Made by a program: the position numbers and the translations under genes
Shown here: one piece after another, positions 36,992 through 45,920 of the stretch
How the letters are laid out: each line of letters starts with the position of its first letter
How positions within the stretch are numbered: position 1 is the first letter of the stretch
Notes under the pieces: model-generated
Database searches by the model: none
What the model saw: the letters and a program-made list of their open reading frames with translations, nothing else
What the model was told of the DNA's origin: nothing
Source: Gracilibacillus salitolerans
Lineage (GTDB): Bacteria; Bacillota; Bacilli; Bacillales; Amphibacillaceae
Reading direction: 5' to 3'
DNA: 64,000 nt
Assembly (NCBI RefSeq): GCF_009650095.1
Contig: NZ_CP045915.1
Span: 1,984,001-2,048,000, forward strand

Positions 36992-38055
36992 ATAAAAACT
37001 TGCAGGTAATTTTAATGTATTTTATCACACATGTCGGGTTAATTTTTTTTATGTATCCAACAGATATAATAGAAAGTGCAAGTCGAACTCACTGGGTACC
37101 GATTTTTATTGGAATGGTATTTCATCTTGTTTTTATATGGATTTATATGAAAGGCTTAAGTTACTTCCCAGGAAAAAACATTATTGATATTTACATGGAA
37201 AAGGGAAAGGGACTTTCCTTAATTTTTTTAATACCAATTATAGGTTATTTTTTCTTAGCTAATATTACTACGGTTAGAGCATATTCAGAAATAATAAACA
37301 TCGTTTTTCTTTCTGAAACACCATTATGGGCTACAATGATACCTTTCCTTTTTATTGCGACTTATATAGCTGCGAAAGGAATAAATGTAATTTTCCATAC
37401 TGCATTTATAGTAGCATGTGTGTTTTTACCTCTTTTTTTATTTATTTTTATTCTTTCTTTTCAAAATGTAGACTGGAGGTACTTTTTTCCTTTATTTGAT
37501 ATCGATTATTCATTTATCTCAAATCGTTCTTATTATAAAAGCTTTTTCTCTTTTGCTGGCGTGTTTTTATTTCTTGGTTTTATACAGCCATATCATACTT
37601 ACGATAGAAAAAAAGTGTTCCTATCAGCAATCCTACTTCTTCCATTTTTTCTCTTTTCAGTGTATGTTCCAATCCTGACTTTTGGACAAGCAACTTCTGC
37701 TACTTTTCAATTCCCTTTTGTTACAGCCCTTGATTCCGTTTATATAAGCTGGCTTGTATTTGATAGAATCACGATGTTTTTTTTGATAAGTTTACTTATC
37801 TTTATTATGATTTTTCTTTCCTTGTTACTATGGATGGTCTGTAGCATTCTTGTTCATTTTGTCCCAATTGTGAAACATAGCTATGTATTATATTTCCTTT
37901 CTATATTGATATTCATTATTTGTGTAATGTTACCTGATTGGAAAGTGGTGGAAAACCTTTTTTGGTGGAATACTTATTTTAGATTTTACGTTATTTTAGT
38001 CATTCCTTTTTCGGTTTTAATTTTTGGAGTAAGATCCAAAAGGAAGGTAAGATAA
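36988..38055 (+). CDS. Spore germination permease GerB (second ger operon)
   Basis: A 355-residue GerAB-type APC-fold permease with about ten membrane segments; this subunit binds the germinant in the family. It begins with GTG at 36988, overlapping the end of gerA by four bases. The frame is intact, unlike the gerB at 17487. The germinant cannot be predicted. Confidence 0.88.
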   Translation: MNKNLQVILMYFITHVGLIFFMYPTDIIESASRTHWVPIFIGMVFHLVFIWIYMKGLSYFPGKNIIDIYMEKGKGLSLIFLIPIIGYFFLANITTVRAYSEIINIVFLSETPLWATMIPFLFIATYIAAKGINVIFHTAFIVACVFLPLFLFIFILSFQNVDWRYFFPLFDIDYSFISNRSYYKSFFSFAGVFLFLGFIQPYHTYDRKKVFLSAILLLPFFLFSVYVPILTFGQATSATFQFPFVTALDSVYISWLVFDRITMFFLISLLIFIMIFLSLLLWMVCSILVHFVPIVKHSYVLYFLSILIFIICVMLPDWKVVENLFWWNTYFRFYVILVIPFSVLIFGVRSKRKVR

Positions 38056-38058
38056 GCT

Positions 38059-39144
38059 ATGGTTAAATTAAGTTTAAAATTAATATTTCTTGTCTTTGTT
38101 ATAGTCACATTAACGGGGTGCTGGGATACTAAAGATATTGATCATCGCCTTTTACCTGTGGCAATGGGAATATCCAAGGAAGGGGAAGAATACCAAGTTA
38201 TTCTTCAGGTTCCAGAGCCAGTTGGAGGTCAGATGAAAAATAGAATCATAAAGGAATCAGGACAAACCATAACGAAAACAATAGATACACTAAGTGGAAA
38301 TATGGAAAGTCAAATAGACTTACTTCACGTAAAAGTGATTTTAATTGATAAGCAATTAGCGAAAGAGGGAGTAAAAGATGTCATTTCTGGTTTTATGAGG
38401 TCAAGAGATGTATCCTCAAATGCTTTAGTTACTATTTGCGATGAGGACATTGAAAAGTTTTTCAATACAGTCTCGAATGATTTAGACGTAAATGCTATAA
38501 ACCTGTTTGAATTCTTTGAAAAAAATGCCGGCTGGACTCCACAAATAGCCTTAACAAGGGTTTGGCAAGTATACCGTAGCGTTCATTCTTATACTCATGA
38601 TGTTGCTGTTCCAATTGTGGTTTCAGGAGGAAGTACGAATATTAGACATATGGGGTCAGCAGTTATGAAAAATGGTAAAATGGTGGAAACAATCACGCCT
38701 GATGAGACCCTTCTTATTAATGCTTTCAAAGAAGAAAGTGCCCAAGGTAGAGTTGAGGTTAGCGATCATGCAAGTGTATTAATTATTAGCAATAAAACTA
38801 ACAGCAAGAGTAATTTTATCGATGATGAACCCAGTTTAGAAAATGTAATTAATTTAAAAGTAGTACTATTAGAAACAAAAAGTGATCATACAATTGAGTT
38901 AATTAAAGAAGAGCTAAGTACTATTTTGCAAGAAAGATTTGATGGAATGTTCACAAAACTACAAGAAAGTGAAGCCGATATTTTAGGGTTAGGGCAGCAT
39001 TTTAGAAATAAAATACCACGGAGAGAATTGAAGGATTGGCGTTCTAAATACTATCAGGAGTTGAAAATGCATTTAAGTGTAGAAATTGATATTCAAAACA
39101 CTGGATTCTTGAAATCTAATTCATCGGATCAGTCAGCTAATTGA
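38059..39144 (+). CDS. Spore germination lipoprotein GerC (second ger operon)
   Basis: A 361-residue Ger(x)C lipoprotein. The signal peptide ends in the lipobox L-T-G-C, followed by the family motif W-D-T-K-D-I-D. The C-terminal domain ends in L-K-D-W-R-S-K-Y-Y-Q-E. It lies three bases after gerB and completes the gerABC receptor operon. No strong terminator is seen; a partial hairpin lies at 39200-39260. Confidence 0.9.
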   Translation: MVKLSLKLIFLVFVIVTLTGCWDTKDIDHRLLPVAMGISKEGEEYQVILQVPEPVGGQMKNRIIKESGQTITKTIDTLSGNMESQIDLLHVKVILIDKQLAKEGVKDVISGFMRSRDVSSNALVTICDEDIEKFFNTVSNDLDVNAINLFEFFEKNAGWTPQIALTRVWQVYRSVHSYTHDVAVPIVVSGGSTNIRHMGSAVMKNGKMVETITPDETLLINAFKEESAQGRVEVSDHASVLIISNKTNSKSNFIDDEPSLENVINLKVVLLETKSDHTIELIKEELSTILQERFDGMFTKLQESEADILGLGQHFRNKIPRRELKDWRSKYYQELKMHLSVEIDIQNTGFLKSNSSDQSAN

Positions 39145-39440
39145 GAATAAAATTAGATAAATTAGTCACTGAAGAGATACAAATAGCTGGCATTTTAGAG
39201 GAGATCCAAGATATATAGATTTGTGGAAAAGAATTTTTATTGGATATAATATGGATCTCTTCAACGTAATTTTTTTCTTCCATCTTCTCTTTCATTTCAG
39301 ATTCACTTCTAAGTTGAACCCAGTTGATTAACTTGTTTGGAATTTCGTTTATACAAAATCCCCGATTGGATAAATTCCTCTGTTACCTTTATAATAAATA
39401 AGAGTTACTTATCACAGCAAAGAGATTGTAGGGATAACTT
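39145..39440 (+). other. Intergenic stretch after the second ger operon
   Basis: Contains GAGATCCA ... TGGATCTC arms (39200-39259) that could make a loose hairpin, with a seven-T run 10 bases later (39270). It may be a weak terminator for gerABC. Nothing else is evident. Confidence 0.4.
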
Positions 39441-40271
39441 TTGGTTATTATTATTTGTTTATTAATTGGGTTATTATCAGCTATGTTAGGAAGTATTGTA
39501 GGATTTGGTGGAGGAGTAATCCTGGTACCAATATTACTAATCCTTCATTCAACCACACCATTATTTGATTGGGCGGATGCAAGTACCATTGTTGGTATAT
39601 CCCTTATTATTATGATATTTACTGCTTTGTCATCGACATACGCTTACGCCAAAAGCAAACGAATAGATTATAAAAGCGGGTTCTATTTTATTGCAGGTAG
39701 TCTGCCTGGTGGTGTATTAGGAGCATGGTTAAATCAGTTCGTTGAAACAGATATGTTTTCATTGTTTTTAGGAATATTTATGCTATTGATTTTTACCATG
39801 TTCTTATTTAGGAAAGCACCCAAACCAGAGAGGGAAGACATAAAAATAAATACTTCACATAAAGTGACTCGTGAGGTGAAAATAGGTGATACCACATACA
39901 GTTATTCTTTTTCTCCGTATATTGCAATAGCTATCGCTTTTACGGTCGGGATGCTGTCCGGTTTTTTCGGAATCGGTGGGGGTTCATTGATGGTGCCAAC
40001 AATGATCATATTGTTCCATTTTCCACCTCATATAGCAACTGCTACTTCGATGTTTATGATCTTAGCACTTAGTATCGTAAGCTCTGGTACACACATTGCA
40101 TTAGGGCATATAGAATGGATCTATGTGTGGGCCTTTATACCAGGAGCGTGGTTCGGTGGAATCTTAGGTGCGAAAATTAATCAGCACCTGTCCAGTAAAG
40201 CAGTTGAGTATTTACTAAGAGCCGTTGTATTATTGATTGGTGTACGCTTAATTTGGCAAGGTTTGTTTTAG
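39441..40271 (+). CDS. yunE: TSUP family sulfite/sulfonate exporter-like membrane protein (YunE)
   Basis: A 276-residue TauE/SafE (TSUP) membrane protein with about eight segments. Both internal repeats show the glycine-rich hallmark: G-S-I-V-G-F-G-G-G near residue 15 and G-F-F-G-I-G-G-G in the second half. The family moves sulfur-containing organic anions, but the substrate here is unknown. The start is TTG at 39441, with GTAGGGA upstream. Gene order yunE-yunD-yunC mirrors the B. subtilis yun region. Confidence 0.85.
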   Translation: MVIIICLLIGLLSAMLGSIVGFGGGVILVPILLILHSTTPLFDWADASTIVGISLIIMIFTALSSTYAYAKSKRIDYKSGFYFIAGSLPGGVLGAWLNQFVETDMFSLFLGIFMLLIFTMFLFRKAPKPEREDIKINTSHKVTREVKIGDTTYSYSFSPYIAIAIAFTVGMLSGFFGIGGGSLMVPTMIILFHFPPHIATATSMFMILALSIVSSGTHIALGHIEWIYVWAFIPGAWFGGILGAKINQHLSSKAVEYLLRAVVLLIGVRLIWQGLF

Positions 40272-40286
40272 GGAGGGCTTGTCTTC

Positions 40287-41672
40287 ATGATCGAACATAT
40301 TCATTTTTATTACTGTAATGACTTACATAGTCACTTTGATCAATGGCCGAATATTGTGCATTATTTTAACAAAAAGAAAAAGCAGCATGCCCAAGCAGAT
40401 GAACAAAGTTGGAGAATTGATATCGGAGACCATGTAGATCGATTCCATCCAATTGCTGAAGCTTACAACGGAAAAGCTAATGTTGAATTATTAAATGATG
40501 CAGGCTTTGATTTTGCAACGATCGGGAATAATGAAGGAATTACGCTGGAGCATGAACATCTGTACCATTTATATGATCAGGCAAATTTTCAAGTTTCTTG
40601 CGGTAATTTAAAACCGGTAAATAAAGAGAAACCAGTTTGGTTGCAAAATAGCATAAAGATACAAACGAAAGAAAACTTAATCATTAAACTATTTGGACTG
40701 ACTGCACCGTTTAATGCTTTTTATCATCCATTAGGTTGGCATGTTGAATCACCATACGATTATTTACAACGTGAAATAAATGTATTAAAGAAAGATGCCG
40801 ATATACTGATATTTCTATCTCACCTTGGATTCTCTGAAGACCAGTTAATTGCCGAAAGATATCCGGAGATTGATATTATTATTGGCGGTCATACCCATCA
40901 TTTATTGAAAAATGGGGAAAAGATTCATAATACATTATTAACCGCTGCAGGTAAACATGGCAAATATGTGGGAGAAGTACATATTGATTGGGACCACCAT
41001 TTAAATAAAATCGTGGATAAACAAGCTTACACAGTAGAGACCGAACATCTCAGCCAAGATCAAGAAACCGTCAATAAACTTGCCCAAATGAACGATGCAG
41101 CTCAAAAATTATTAAAGAAGCCAGTAACGTACATAGAAAACAGTTTGATAGTTGATTGGTTTGAACAGACGCCTATTATTGAATCGTTAACAAATAAATT
41201 AAAAGACTGGACGAAGGCTGATATCAGTATGTTAAATGCAGGCATATTGTTAGAAAGTATCGAAGAAGGTTATGTTACGTACGGGGACATACACAGGATC
41301 TGTCCTCACCCAATTAATCCTTGTACTGTTAAACTAAGAGGTATTGAAATACTGGAGGTTGTACGTGGTGCTCATGATGAGGCACTTATGCATTTCGAAT
41401 TAAAAGGATTTGGTTTCCGTGGTAAAGTCTTAGGTAAATTCATATTTAGCGGTATTGACATTGATACCGAGGTAGATGAAGCGGGGATAGAGCATGTTCA
41501 ACATGTTACCTATAATGGACATGAACTGGAACATGATAAAATTTATACTTTTGCAACTGCAGATATGTTTACGTTTGGAAGAATGTTCCCGGAAATTGCA
41601 AGGTCTACGACAAAGGAATTTTACCTACCTGAGTTTATGCGAGATTTATTAGCGGATGCATTAAAGTCGTAG
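40287..41672 (+). CDS. yunD: Metallophosphatase / 5'-nucleotidase family protein YunD
   Basis: A 461-residue two-domain UDP-sugar hydrolase/5'-nucleotidase type enzyme. The metal ligands are visible in N-D-L-H-S-H, G-D-H-V-D-R, G-N-N-E and G-G-H-T-H-H. The 5'-nucleotidase C-terminal domain follows from about residue 290. No signal peptide or cell-wall anchor is seen, so it is cytosolic, unlike most secreted family members. It starts 15 bases after yunE with AGGGAGG. Confidence 0.9.
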   Translation: MIEHIHFYYCNDLHSHFDQWPNIVHYFNKKKKQHAQADEQSWRIDIGDHVDRFHPIAEAYNGKANVELLNDAGFDFATIGNNEGITLEHEHLYHLYDQANFQVSCGNLKPVNKEKPVWLQNSIKIQTKENLIIKLFGLTAPFNAFYHPLGWHVESPYDYLQREINVLKKDADILIFLSHLGFSEDQLIAERYPEIDIIIGGHTHHLLKNGEKIHNTLLTAAGKHGKYVGEVHIDWDHHLNKIVDKQAYTVETEHLSQDQETVNKLAQMNDAAQKLLKKPVTYIENSLIVDWFEQTPIIESLTNKLKDWTKADISMLNAGILLESIEEGYVTYGDIHRICPHPINPCTVKLRGIEILEVVRGAHDEALMHFELKGFGFRGKVLGKFIFSGIDIDTEVDEAGIEHVQHVTYNGHELEHDKIYTFATADMFTFGRMFPEIARSTTKEFYLPEFMRDLLADALKS

Positions 41673-41695
41673 GGATCATATAGACACAAGTCATA

Positions 41696-41736
41696 CACAC
41701 TCTTCATATTTTATATGGAGAGGAGTGTGTTTTTTT
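41696..41736 (+). terminator. Hairpin with T run placed directly before yunC
   Basis: CACACTCTTC pairs with GAGGAGTGTG (one G-T pair), with an inner CATAT/ATATG pair and a TTT loop, and seven T's follow. It has the form of an intrinsic terminator for yunE-yunD. Its 3' arm also contains the AGGAG ribosome site of yunC, and the ATG follows the T run without a gap, so it could stop both transcription and translation of yunC. Confidence 0.75.
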
Positions 41737-42045
41737 ATGATGGAAGTGAAACCAATATTTATAAAGGATCATCCTTTTACAGCTATTTCGGTAAAACTAC
41801 CACATACTAACCTTTTAGTAATTACGAATGAACTAGGGTATGTAATGTGTGGAGCTTTAGATGTAGATTTATTAAATGACCGTTTGACTGACCGACCCAT
41901 TGTTGCAGGGCGAGCTGTCGGTGTGAAGACGATTGAGGACTTACAACAGGCTAAGCTGGATAAAGTGACCAATCATTCTAAGAAATATGGTTGGAAAGAA
42001 GGAATGCTTATTGAAGAAGCATTGTTAAAAATAGCTAACAAATAA
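41737..42045 (+). CDS. yunC: YunC family protein (DUF1805)
   Basis: A 102-residue protein of the DUF1805 family. It has G-Y-V-M-C-G-A-L-D-V near the middle and ends with a helical E-G-M-L-I-E-E-A-L stretch. The B. subtilis homologue YunC is of unknown function. I chose the ATG at 41737 (M-M-E-V-K-P); its AGGAG site at 41721-41725 is inside a hairpin. A longer frame to 41725 would lack any ribosome site. Confidence 0.85.
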   Translation: MMEVKPIFIKDHPFTAISVKLPHTNLLVITNELGYVMCGALDVDLLNDRLTDRPIVAGRAVGVKTIEDLQQAKLDKVTNHSKKYGWKEGMLIEEALLKIANK

Positions 42046-42147
42046 GGGTCATTTTAACTATTTATTTATAAAAGGATATTAAAAATAGTAGATTATATCG
42101 ACATTATCTGATAAAATTTTACCAAAATGGTAAATGGGTGTTTGATA

Positions 42148-43242
42148 ATGAGATTAATTCCAACAAAATTTATTAGAGCAGGCATTGAATTAGCAAAACC
42201 GATTTATGATGCACATGGTCGGGTTTTACTACAAAAAAATATCCAATTAACCGAATCAATGGTTGATCGTTTGAAAACTTCAGGGATAACTTATGTATTT
42301 ACTCGTGATGAGGATACAGATGATATCATCGTTCATCCTCCAATTCCTGATCAGCAAAGGATAGAAGCAGTTCATAAAATAAAAGAGACATTTAGAACTT
42401 TAGAATCGGAAGATATTACCAAAAATAATTATTTGTTAGAAAAAGCAGCTTTAAAATTAGATCAACTAGTTAAAGGAATAGCAAGAGAATTAAGTAACAA
42501 TGATGATGTCATTCATTATTTATCTGACTTATTAATCATTGATGACTACGTCTTTTCCCATTCACTAAATGTAAGTATGTATACACTTGCATTAGCACAA
42601 GAATTGAATTTGAAGAATAAAGATATGGAACAATTGGGATTAGGTGCAGTTTTACACGATATCGGTAAAATTATTTTACCAGATGAAGTTTTAAATAAGC
42701 CGGGAAAACTTACGAATAAGGAATTTAAGCTTGTTCAAGCACACACTGAATATGGTTTTGATTTGTTGCGAAAAGCCCATAATATTCCACTACTAGTTGC
42801 TCATTGCGCCTACCAGCATCACGAACGCTTAGATGGATCCGGTTATCCGCGAGGCATAAAAGATAAGGAGATTCACCCCTTTGCTAGAATTATCGGAGTA
42901 GCGGATGTTTTTGATGCAGTGACAAGTAACCGAACGTATCGGGACGCAATGTTACCACATGAAGGGTTAGAGATTTTATATGGTGGATCCGGAACTCAAT
43001 TTGATATACAGCTCGTCGACTCGTTTAAAAAGACAGTTGCCGTTTATCCTAACGGGTTAACAATTTATTTAAGTGACGGCAGAGAAGGTGTAGTTGCACG
43101 TCAAAATTCACAAATGTTTGAACGTCCGGTAGTTCGAGTACTGAAAGAATATGGATCCAAAGTAGTGCCGTATGATTTAGATTTGATGAAGGTGTTAGAT
43201 GTCATGATTGTAAATACGGACCAATTAATTACAAGCAGATAA
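42148..43242 (+). CDS. HD-GYP domain phosphodiesterase
   Basis: A 364-residue protein. The N-terminal region (about 1-110) matches the stretch found in many Bacillaceae HD-GYP proteins. The HD-GYP domain follows, with L-H-D-I-G-K and H-H-E-R-L-D-G-S-G-Y-P-R-G, so the metal site and the GYP loop are intact. Such enzymes usually degrade cyclic di-GMP, and the C-terminal 70 residues are a small additional domain. It sits between yunC and yunB, which I recall as neighbours in B. subtilis. The ATG at 42148 follows GGGTG; no membrane segment is present. Confidence 0.85.
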   Translation: MRLIPTKFIRAGIELAKPIYDAHGRVLLQKNIQLTESMVDRLKTSGITYVFTRDEDTDDIIVHPPIPDQQRIEAVHKIKETFRTLESEDITKNNYLLEKAALKLDQLVKGIARELSNNDDVIHYLSDLLIIDDYVFSHSLNVSMYTLALAQELNLKNKDMEQLGLGAVLHDIGKIILPDEVLNKPGKLTNKEFKLVQAHTEYGFDLLRKAHNIPLLVAHCAYQHHERLDGSGYPRGIKDKEIHPFARIIGVADVFDAVTSNRTYRDAMLPHEGLEILYGGSGTQFDIQLVDSFKKTVAVYPNGLTIYLSDGREGVVARQNSQMFERPVVRVLKEYGSKVVPYDLDLMKVLDVMIVNTDQLITSR

Positions 43243-43243
43243 A

Positions 43244-43299
43244 GTAAGACTTCCTCAGTGAGGGTTTTTGTCCCCCACTGAGGGTTAGCGTCCGTGATA
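43244..43299 (-). repeat. Dispersed palindromic repeat, copy F (short form, reverse)
   Basis: On the minus strand TATCACGG is joined to ACGCTAACC and then to a near-perfect hairpin CCTCAGTGGGGG / CCCTCACTGAGG with an ACAAAAA loop, ending GTCTTAC-TTTAT. The central arm is missing. It forms a strong hairpin that may act as terminator for the HD-GYP gene, one base after its stop codon. Confidence 0.82.
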
Positions 43300-43364
43300 A
43301 AAATTTCTATAATTATATCTAAATAAATCTCTCCAATCATATGAATGAAATGGGGGGATTTATT

Positions 43365-44156
43365 ATGCGGAGAAAAACGTGGAGTAGACGAAAAATAGGT
43401 TCACCTCCAGCAAATCAAATCATTTTTATATCTTTTTTCTTTTTTGTACTAGTGATGATTGCAAGTATTTTAATTGTTAACGAGGGAATCAAACCAGTAC
43501 TGTTGAATTATGCAAAAGTTCGTGTAGATGCGATTGCAAATCAAGCAATGGGGATAGCAGTTAGCAAAAAGATTTCAGAAGATTTAGAAGCTGGGGACTT
43601 AATAGAAGTGCAATTGGATGACGAAGGTAGAGTAGAAAATTATATTTTTAATGCAGTAGTAGAAAATCGTGTACAGAGAAATGTTCAATATCGTGTAGAA
43701 AACTTTCTTAAGTTATTGGAGAAAGGAGAACGACCTGAATCAGGTGTGCCTCTTGAAGTAGAATTGGACTTGGAGCCATCAGAACAAGAGTTACTTGACG
43801 ATGTAAGAGAAAAAGGCCTACTAGTAGAAGTTCCGTTAGGTCAAGCATTAGGAATTCCTGTTATAGCTAATCTAGGGCCAAAAGTACCAGTAAATATGGA
43901 AGTGATCGGTAGTGTTGGGACAGAAATCACGAGTGAAATCGTTGAAACAGGTATAAATGGCGCTTACATCCATGTTAACGTGCATATAGAAGTAGAAATG
44001 ATGGTAGTGATTCCCTTTGCTTCAGAGCCAACGAAGGTGATTCAAGATATTCCTGTAACAAAGGTATTTCATCCAGGTGATGTTCCGAATTATTATCATG
44101 AAGGAGGAGAAGGATCATCTGATCTTTCTATTCCGATAGATCCAGATATAGAATAA
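43365..44156 (+). CDS. yunB: Sporulation protein YunB
   Basis: A 263-residue protein with one N-terminal membrane anchor (about residues 20-42, I-I-F-I-S-F-F-F-F-V-L) and a soluble outer domain containing G-S-V-G-T-E-I-T-S-E-I-V-E-T-G-I-N and V-H-I-E-V-E-M-M-V-V. In B. subtilis, YunB is made in the mother cell and needed for proper spore assembly. The start ATG at 43365 has GGGGGG seven bases upstream. Position next to lytH is disturbed here by the transporter pair. Confidence 0.88.
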   Translation: MRRKTWSRRKIGSPPANQIIFISFFFFVLVMIASILIVNEGIKPVLLNYAKVRVDAIANQAMGIAVSKKISEDLEAGDLIEVQLDDEGRVENYIFNAVVENRVQRNVQYRVENFLKLLEKGERPESGVPLEVELDLEPSEQELLDDVREKGLLVEVPLGQALGIPVIANLGPKVPVNMEVIGSVGTEITSEIVETGINGAYIHVNVHIEVEMMVVIPFASEPTKVIQDIPVTKVFHPGDVPNYYHEGGEGSSDLSIPIDPDIE

Positions 44157-44178
44157 TAGAATATTCCTATTTTTTCCT

Positions 44179-44208
44179 TTGACAGAATATTCGAAAGTTC
44201 GTTATAAT
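44179..44208 (+). promoter_or_regulatory. Promoter of the MetP/MetS-type transporter genes
   Basis: TTGACA at 44179-44184, an 18-bp spacer and TATAAT at 44203-44208 match sigma-A well. I saw no riboswitch or T-box in the 60-base leader. Confidence 0.78.
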
Positions 44209-44268
44209 TTCAAAGATTAAAACTATTATTACAATAGAAAAATCATAAAAAAGAAAGGGGTTATGTTA

Positions 44269-45750
44269 ATGGAAAATAGATCGCAGTGGGGTACTCGCTT
44301 GGGTTTCCTTCTTGCAGCAATTGGTTCTGCTGTAGGTTTAGGTAATATCTGGCGTTTCCCTGCAACAGCTTTTGAAAATGGTGGAGGTGCATTTTTTGTT
44401 CCTTACTTGTTTGCCTTACTAACGGCAGGTATTCCATTGCTTATTATGGAATATACAATTGGACATAAGTATCGCAGCTCATCGCCAAGAAGTTTTTCGA
44501 AGATCAGTAAAGGTATGGAATGGATAGGCTGGTGGCAGGTCCTTATTTCATTTGTTATTTCAACTTACTATCCAATTATCATTGCTTGGTCTGTGATGTA
44601 TGCATATTTCTCTTTAGGAACTCAGTGGGGTGATGATCCAACTGGATTTTTTGCTGGAGACTTTTTAAATCTTGCTGATCCTGGAACATTCGGTTCAGTC
44701 GTACCAGCTGTAATGATTCCATTACTTGGTGTCTGGGTAGTTGTGTTATTCTTCTTAGGACGCGGTGTTAAGAAAGGGATTGAGTTAGCAAATAGAATCT
44801 TTATCCCGACACTATTTATCGTATTTATTATTATTGTTATTCGTGCCGTTACATTACCAGGTGCATTGGAAGGTTTAGATGCATTCTTTAAACCAAATTG
44901 GAGCAGTATAACAGATGGTTCCGTTTGGGTTGCGGCGTATGGACAAATCTTCTTTAGTTTGTCAATCGCATTTGCCATCATGATTACGTATTCATCTTAT
45001 TTACCAAAAAAATCAGATATTACCAACAATGCGTTTATTACCGGTTTTGCGAATTCATCCTTTGAATTATTAGCTGGTATTGGTGTATTTGCCGTCTTAG
45101 GATTTATGGCAGTTCAATCAAATACAGAGGTATCTGAAGTGGTTGCTGGTGGTGTTGGATTGGCCTTTATGGTTTTCCCTGAAATCATTAGTCAAATGCC
45201 TGCCTCCGGATTCTTTGGATTTTTATTCTTTGCATCCTTGTTCTTAGCGGGTTTATCATCGATGATTTCGATTTCAGAAACATACATTGCAGGTTTACAA
45301 GAGAAGTTCTCGATTTCCCGGGGAAAAGCGGTATTATTTGGTGGAGGTCTTGCTTTACTTGTTTCTCTTTTCTATGCAACACAAGGTGGACTGAACCTAC
45401 TGGATACCGTGGATTACTTTATTAATAACTATGGTGTTGCCTTAGCGGGTCTGTTTGAAGTTGTAGCAATCGCATGGTTTGCACGTTCGCTCAAAGATCT
45501 GCAAAACCACGCAGATTCTGTATCAGACATTAAACTTGGTATATGGTGGAGAATTTGTTTAGGAATTATTACACCGGTTGTATTAGGGTATATGATGTTA
45601 CAAAACTTGAAAACGGAAGTATCACGTCCATATGAGGACTATCCATTTGATTTCTTATTTAGCTTTGGTTGGGTAGTAGCAATTGGAGCGATGCTGTTAG
45701 GCGCAGTGTTAACTATTAAAAAATGGCCAAGTAAAGATAACGAAGCATAA
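44269..45750 (+). CDS. metP: Sodium-dependent NSS-family amino acid transporter, large subunit (MetP type)
   Basis: A 493-residue member of the neurotransmitter:sodium symporter family with 11-12 membrane segments. The start words W-G-T-R-L-G-F-L-L-A-A-I-G-S-A-V-G-L-G-N-I-W-R-F-P mark the sodium and substrate site (kept here as a description only). The tiny gene that follows is a MetS-type small subunit, which in Corynebacterium is needed with MetP for methionine and alanine uptake, so the same substrates are likely. I chose the ATG at 44269, eight bases after AAAGGGG. Confidence 0.9.
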   Translation: MENRSQWGTRLGFLLAAIGSAVGLGNIWRFPATAFENGGGAFFVPYLFALLTAGIPLLIMEYTIGHKYRSSSPRSFSKISKGMEWIGWWQVLISFVISTYYPIIIAWSVMYAYFSLGTQWGDDPTGFFAGDFLNLADPGTFGSVVPAVMIPLLGVWVVVLFFLGRGVKKGIELANRIFIPTLFIVFIIIVIRAVTLPGALEGLDAFFKPNWSSITDGSVWVAAYGQIFFSLSIAFAIMITYSSYLPKKSDITNNAFITGFANSSFELLAGIGVFAVLGFMAVQSNTEVSEVVAGGVGLAFMVFPEIISQMPASGFFGFLFFASLFLAGLSSMISISETYIAGLQEKFSISRGKAVLFGGGLALLVSLFYATQGGLNLLDTVDYFINNYGVALAGLFEVVAIAWFARSLKDLQNHADSVSDIKLGIWWRICLGIITPVVLGYMMLQNLKTEVSRPYEDYPFDFLFSFGWVVAIGAMLLGAVLTIKKWPSKDNEA

Positions 45751-45776
45751 ATTTTGTCTAAAAGGAGGTTTGCTTC

Positions 45777-45878
45777 ATGTCTGGTAGTGCAATTGTTATG
45801 GCAGTGATCGGTATTGTTATTATATGGGGTGGCTTAATTGCAAGTATAATAAAAGCAAAAAGTGCATCTAATGAATAA
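45777..45878 (+). CDS. metS: MetS-type NSS transporter small subunit
   Basis: A 33-residue single-span protein: a hydrophobic stretch I-V-M-A-V-I-G-I-V-I-I-W-G-G-L with a basic end K-A-K. It starts 26 bases after the large transporter gene with an excellent AAAGGAGG site. The size, membrane segment and position match the MetS small subunits that accompany MetP-type transporters. A terminator follows five bases after the stop. Confidence 0.88.
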   Translation: MSGSAIVMAVIGIVIIWGGLIASIIKAKSASNE

Positions 45879-45882
45879 ATAT

Positions 45883-45920
45883 AAAAATCCGTAAAGTGAT
45901 TATCGCTTTACGGATTTTTA
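45883..45920. terminator. Bidirectional terminator between metS and lytH
   Basis: AAAAATCCGTAAAG / CTTTACGGATTTTT arms with a short loop. It has T runs in both directions and reaches the lytH stop codon. Confidence 0.92.
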
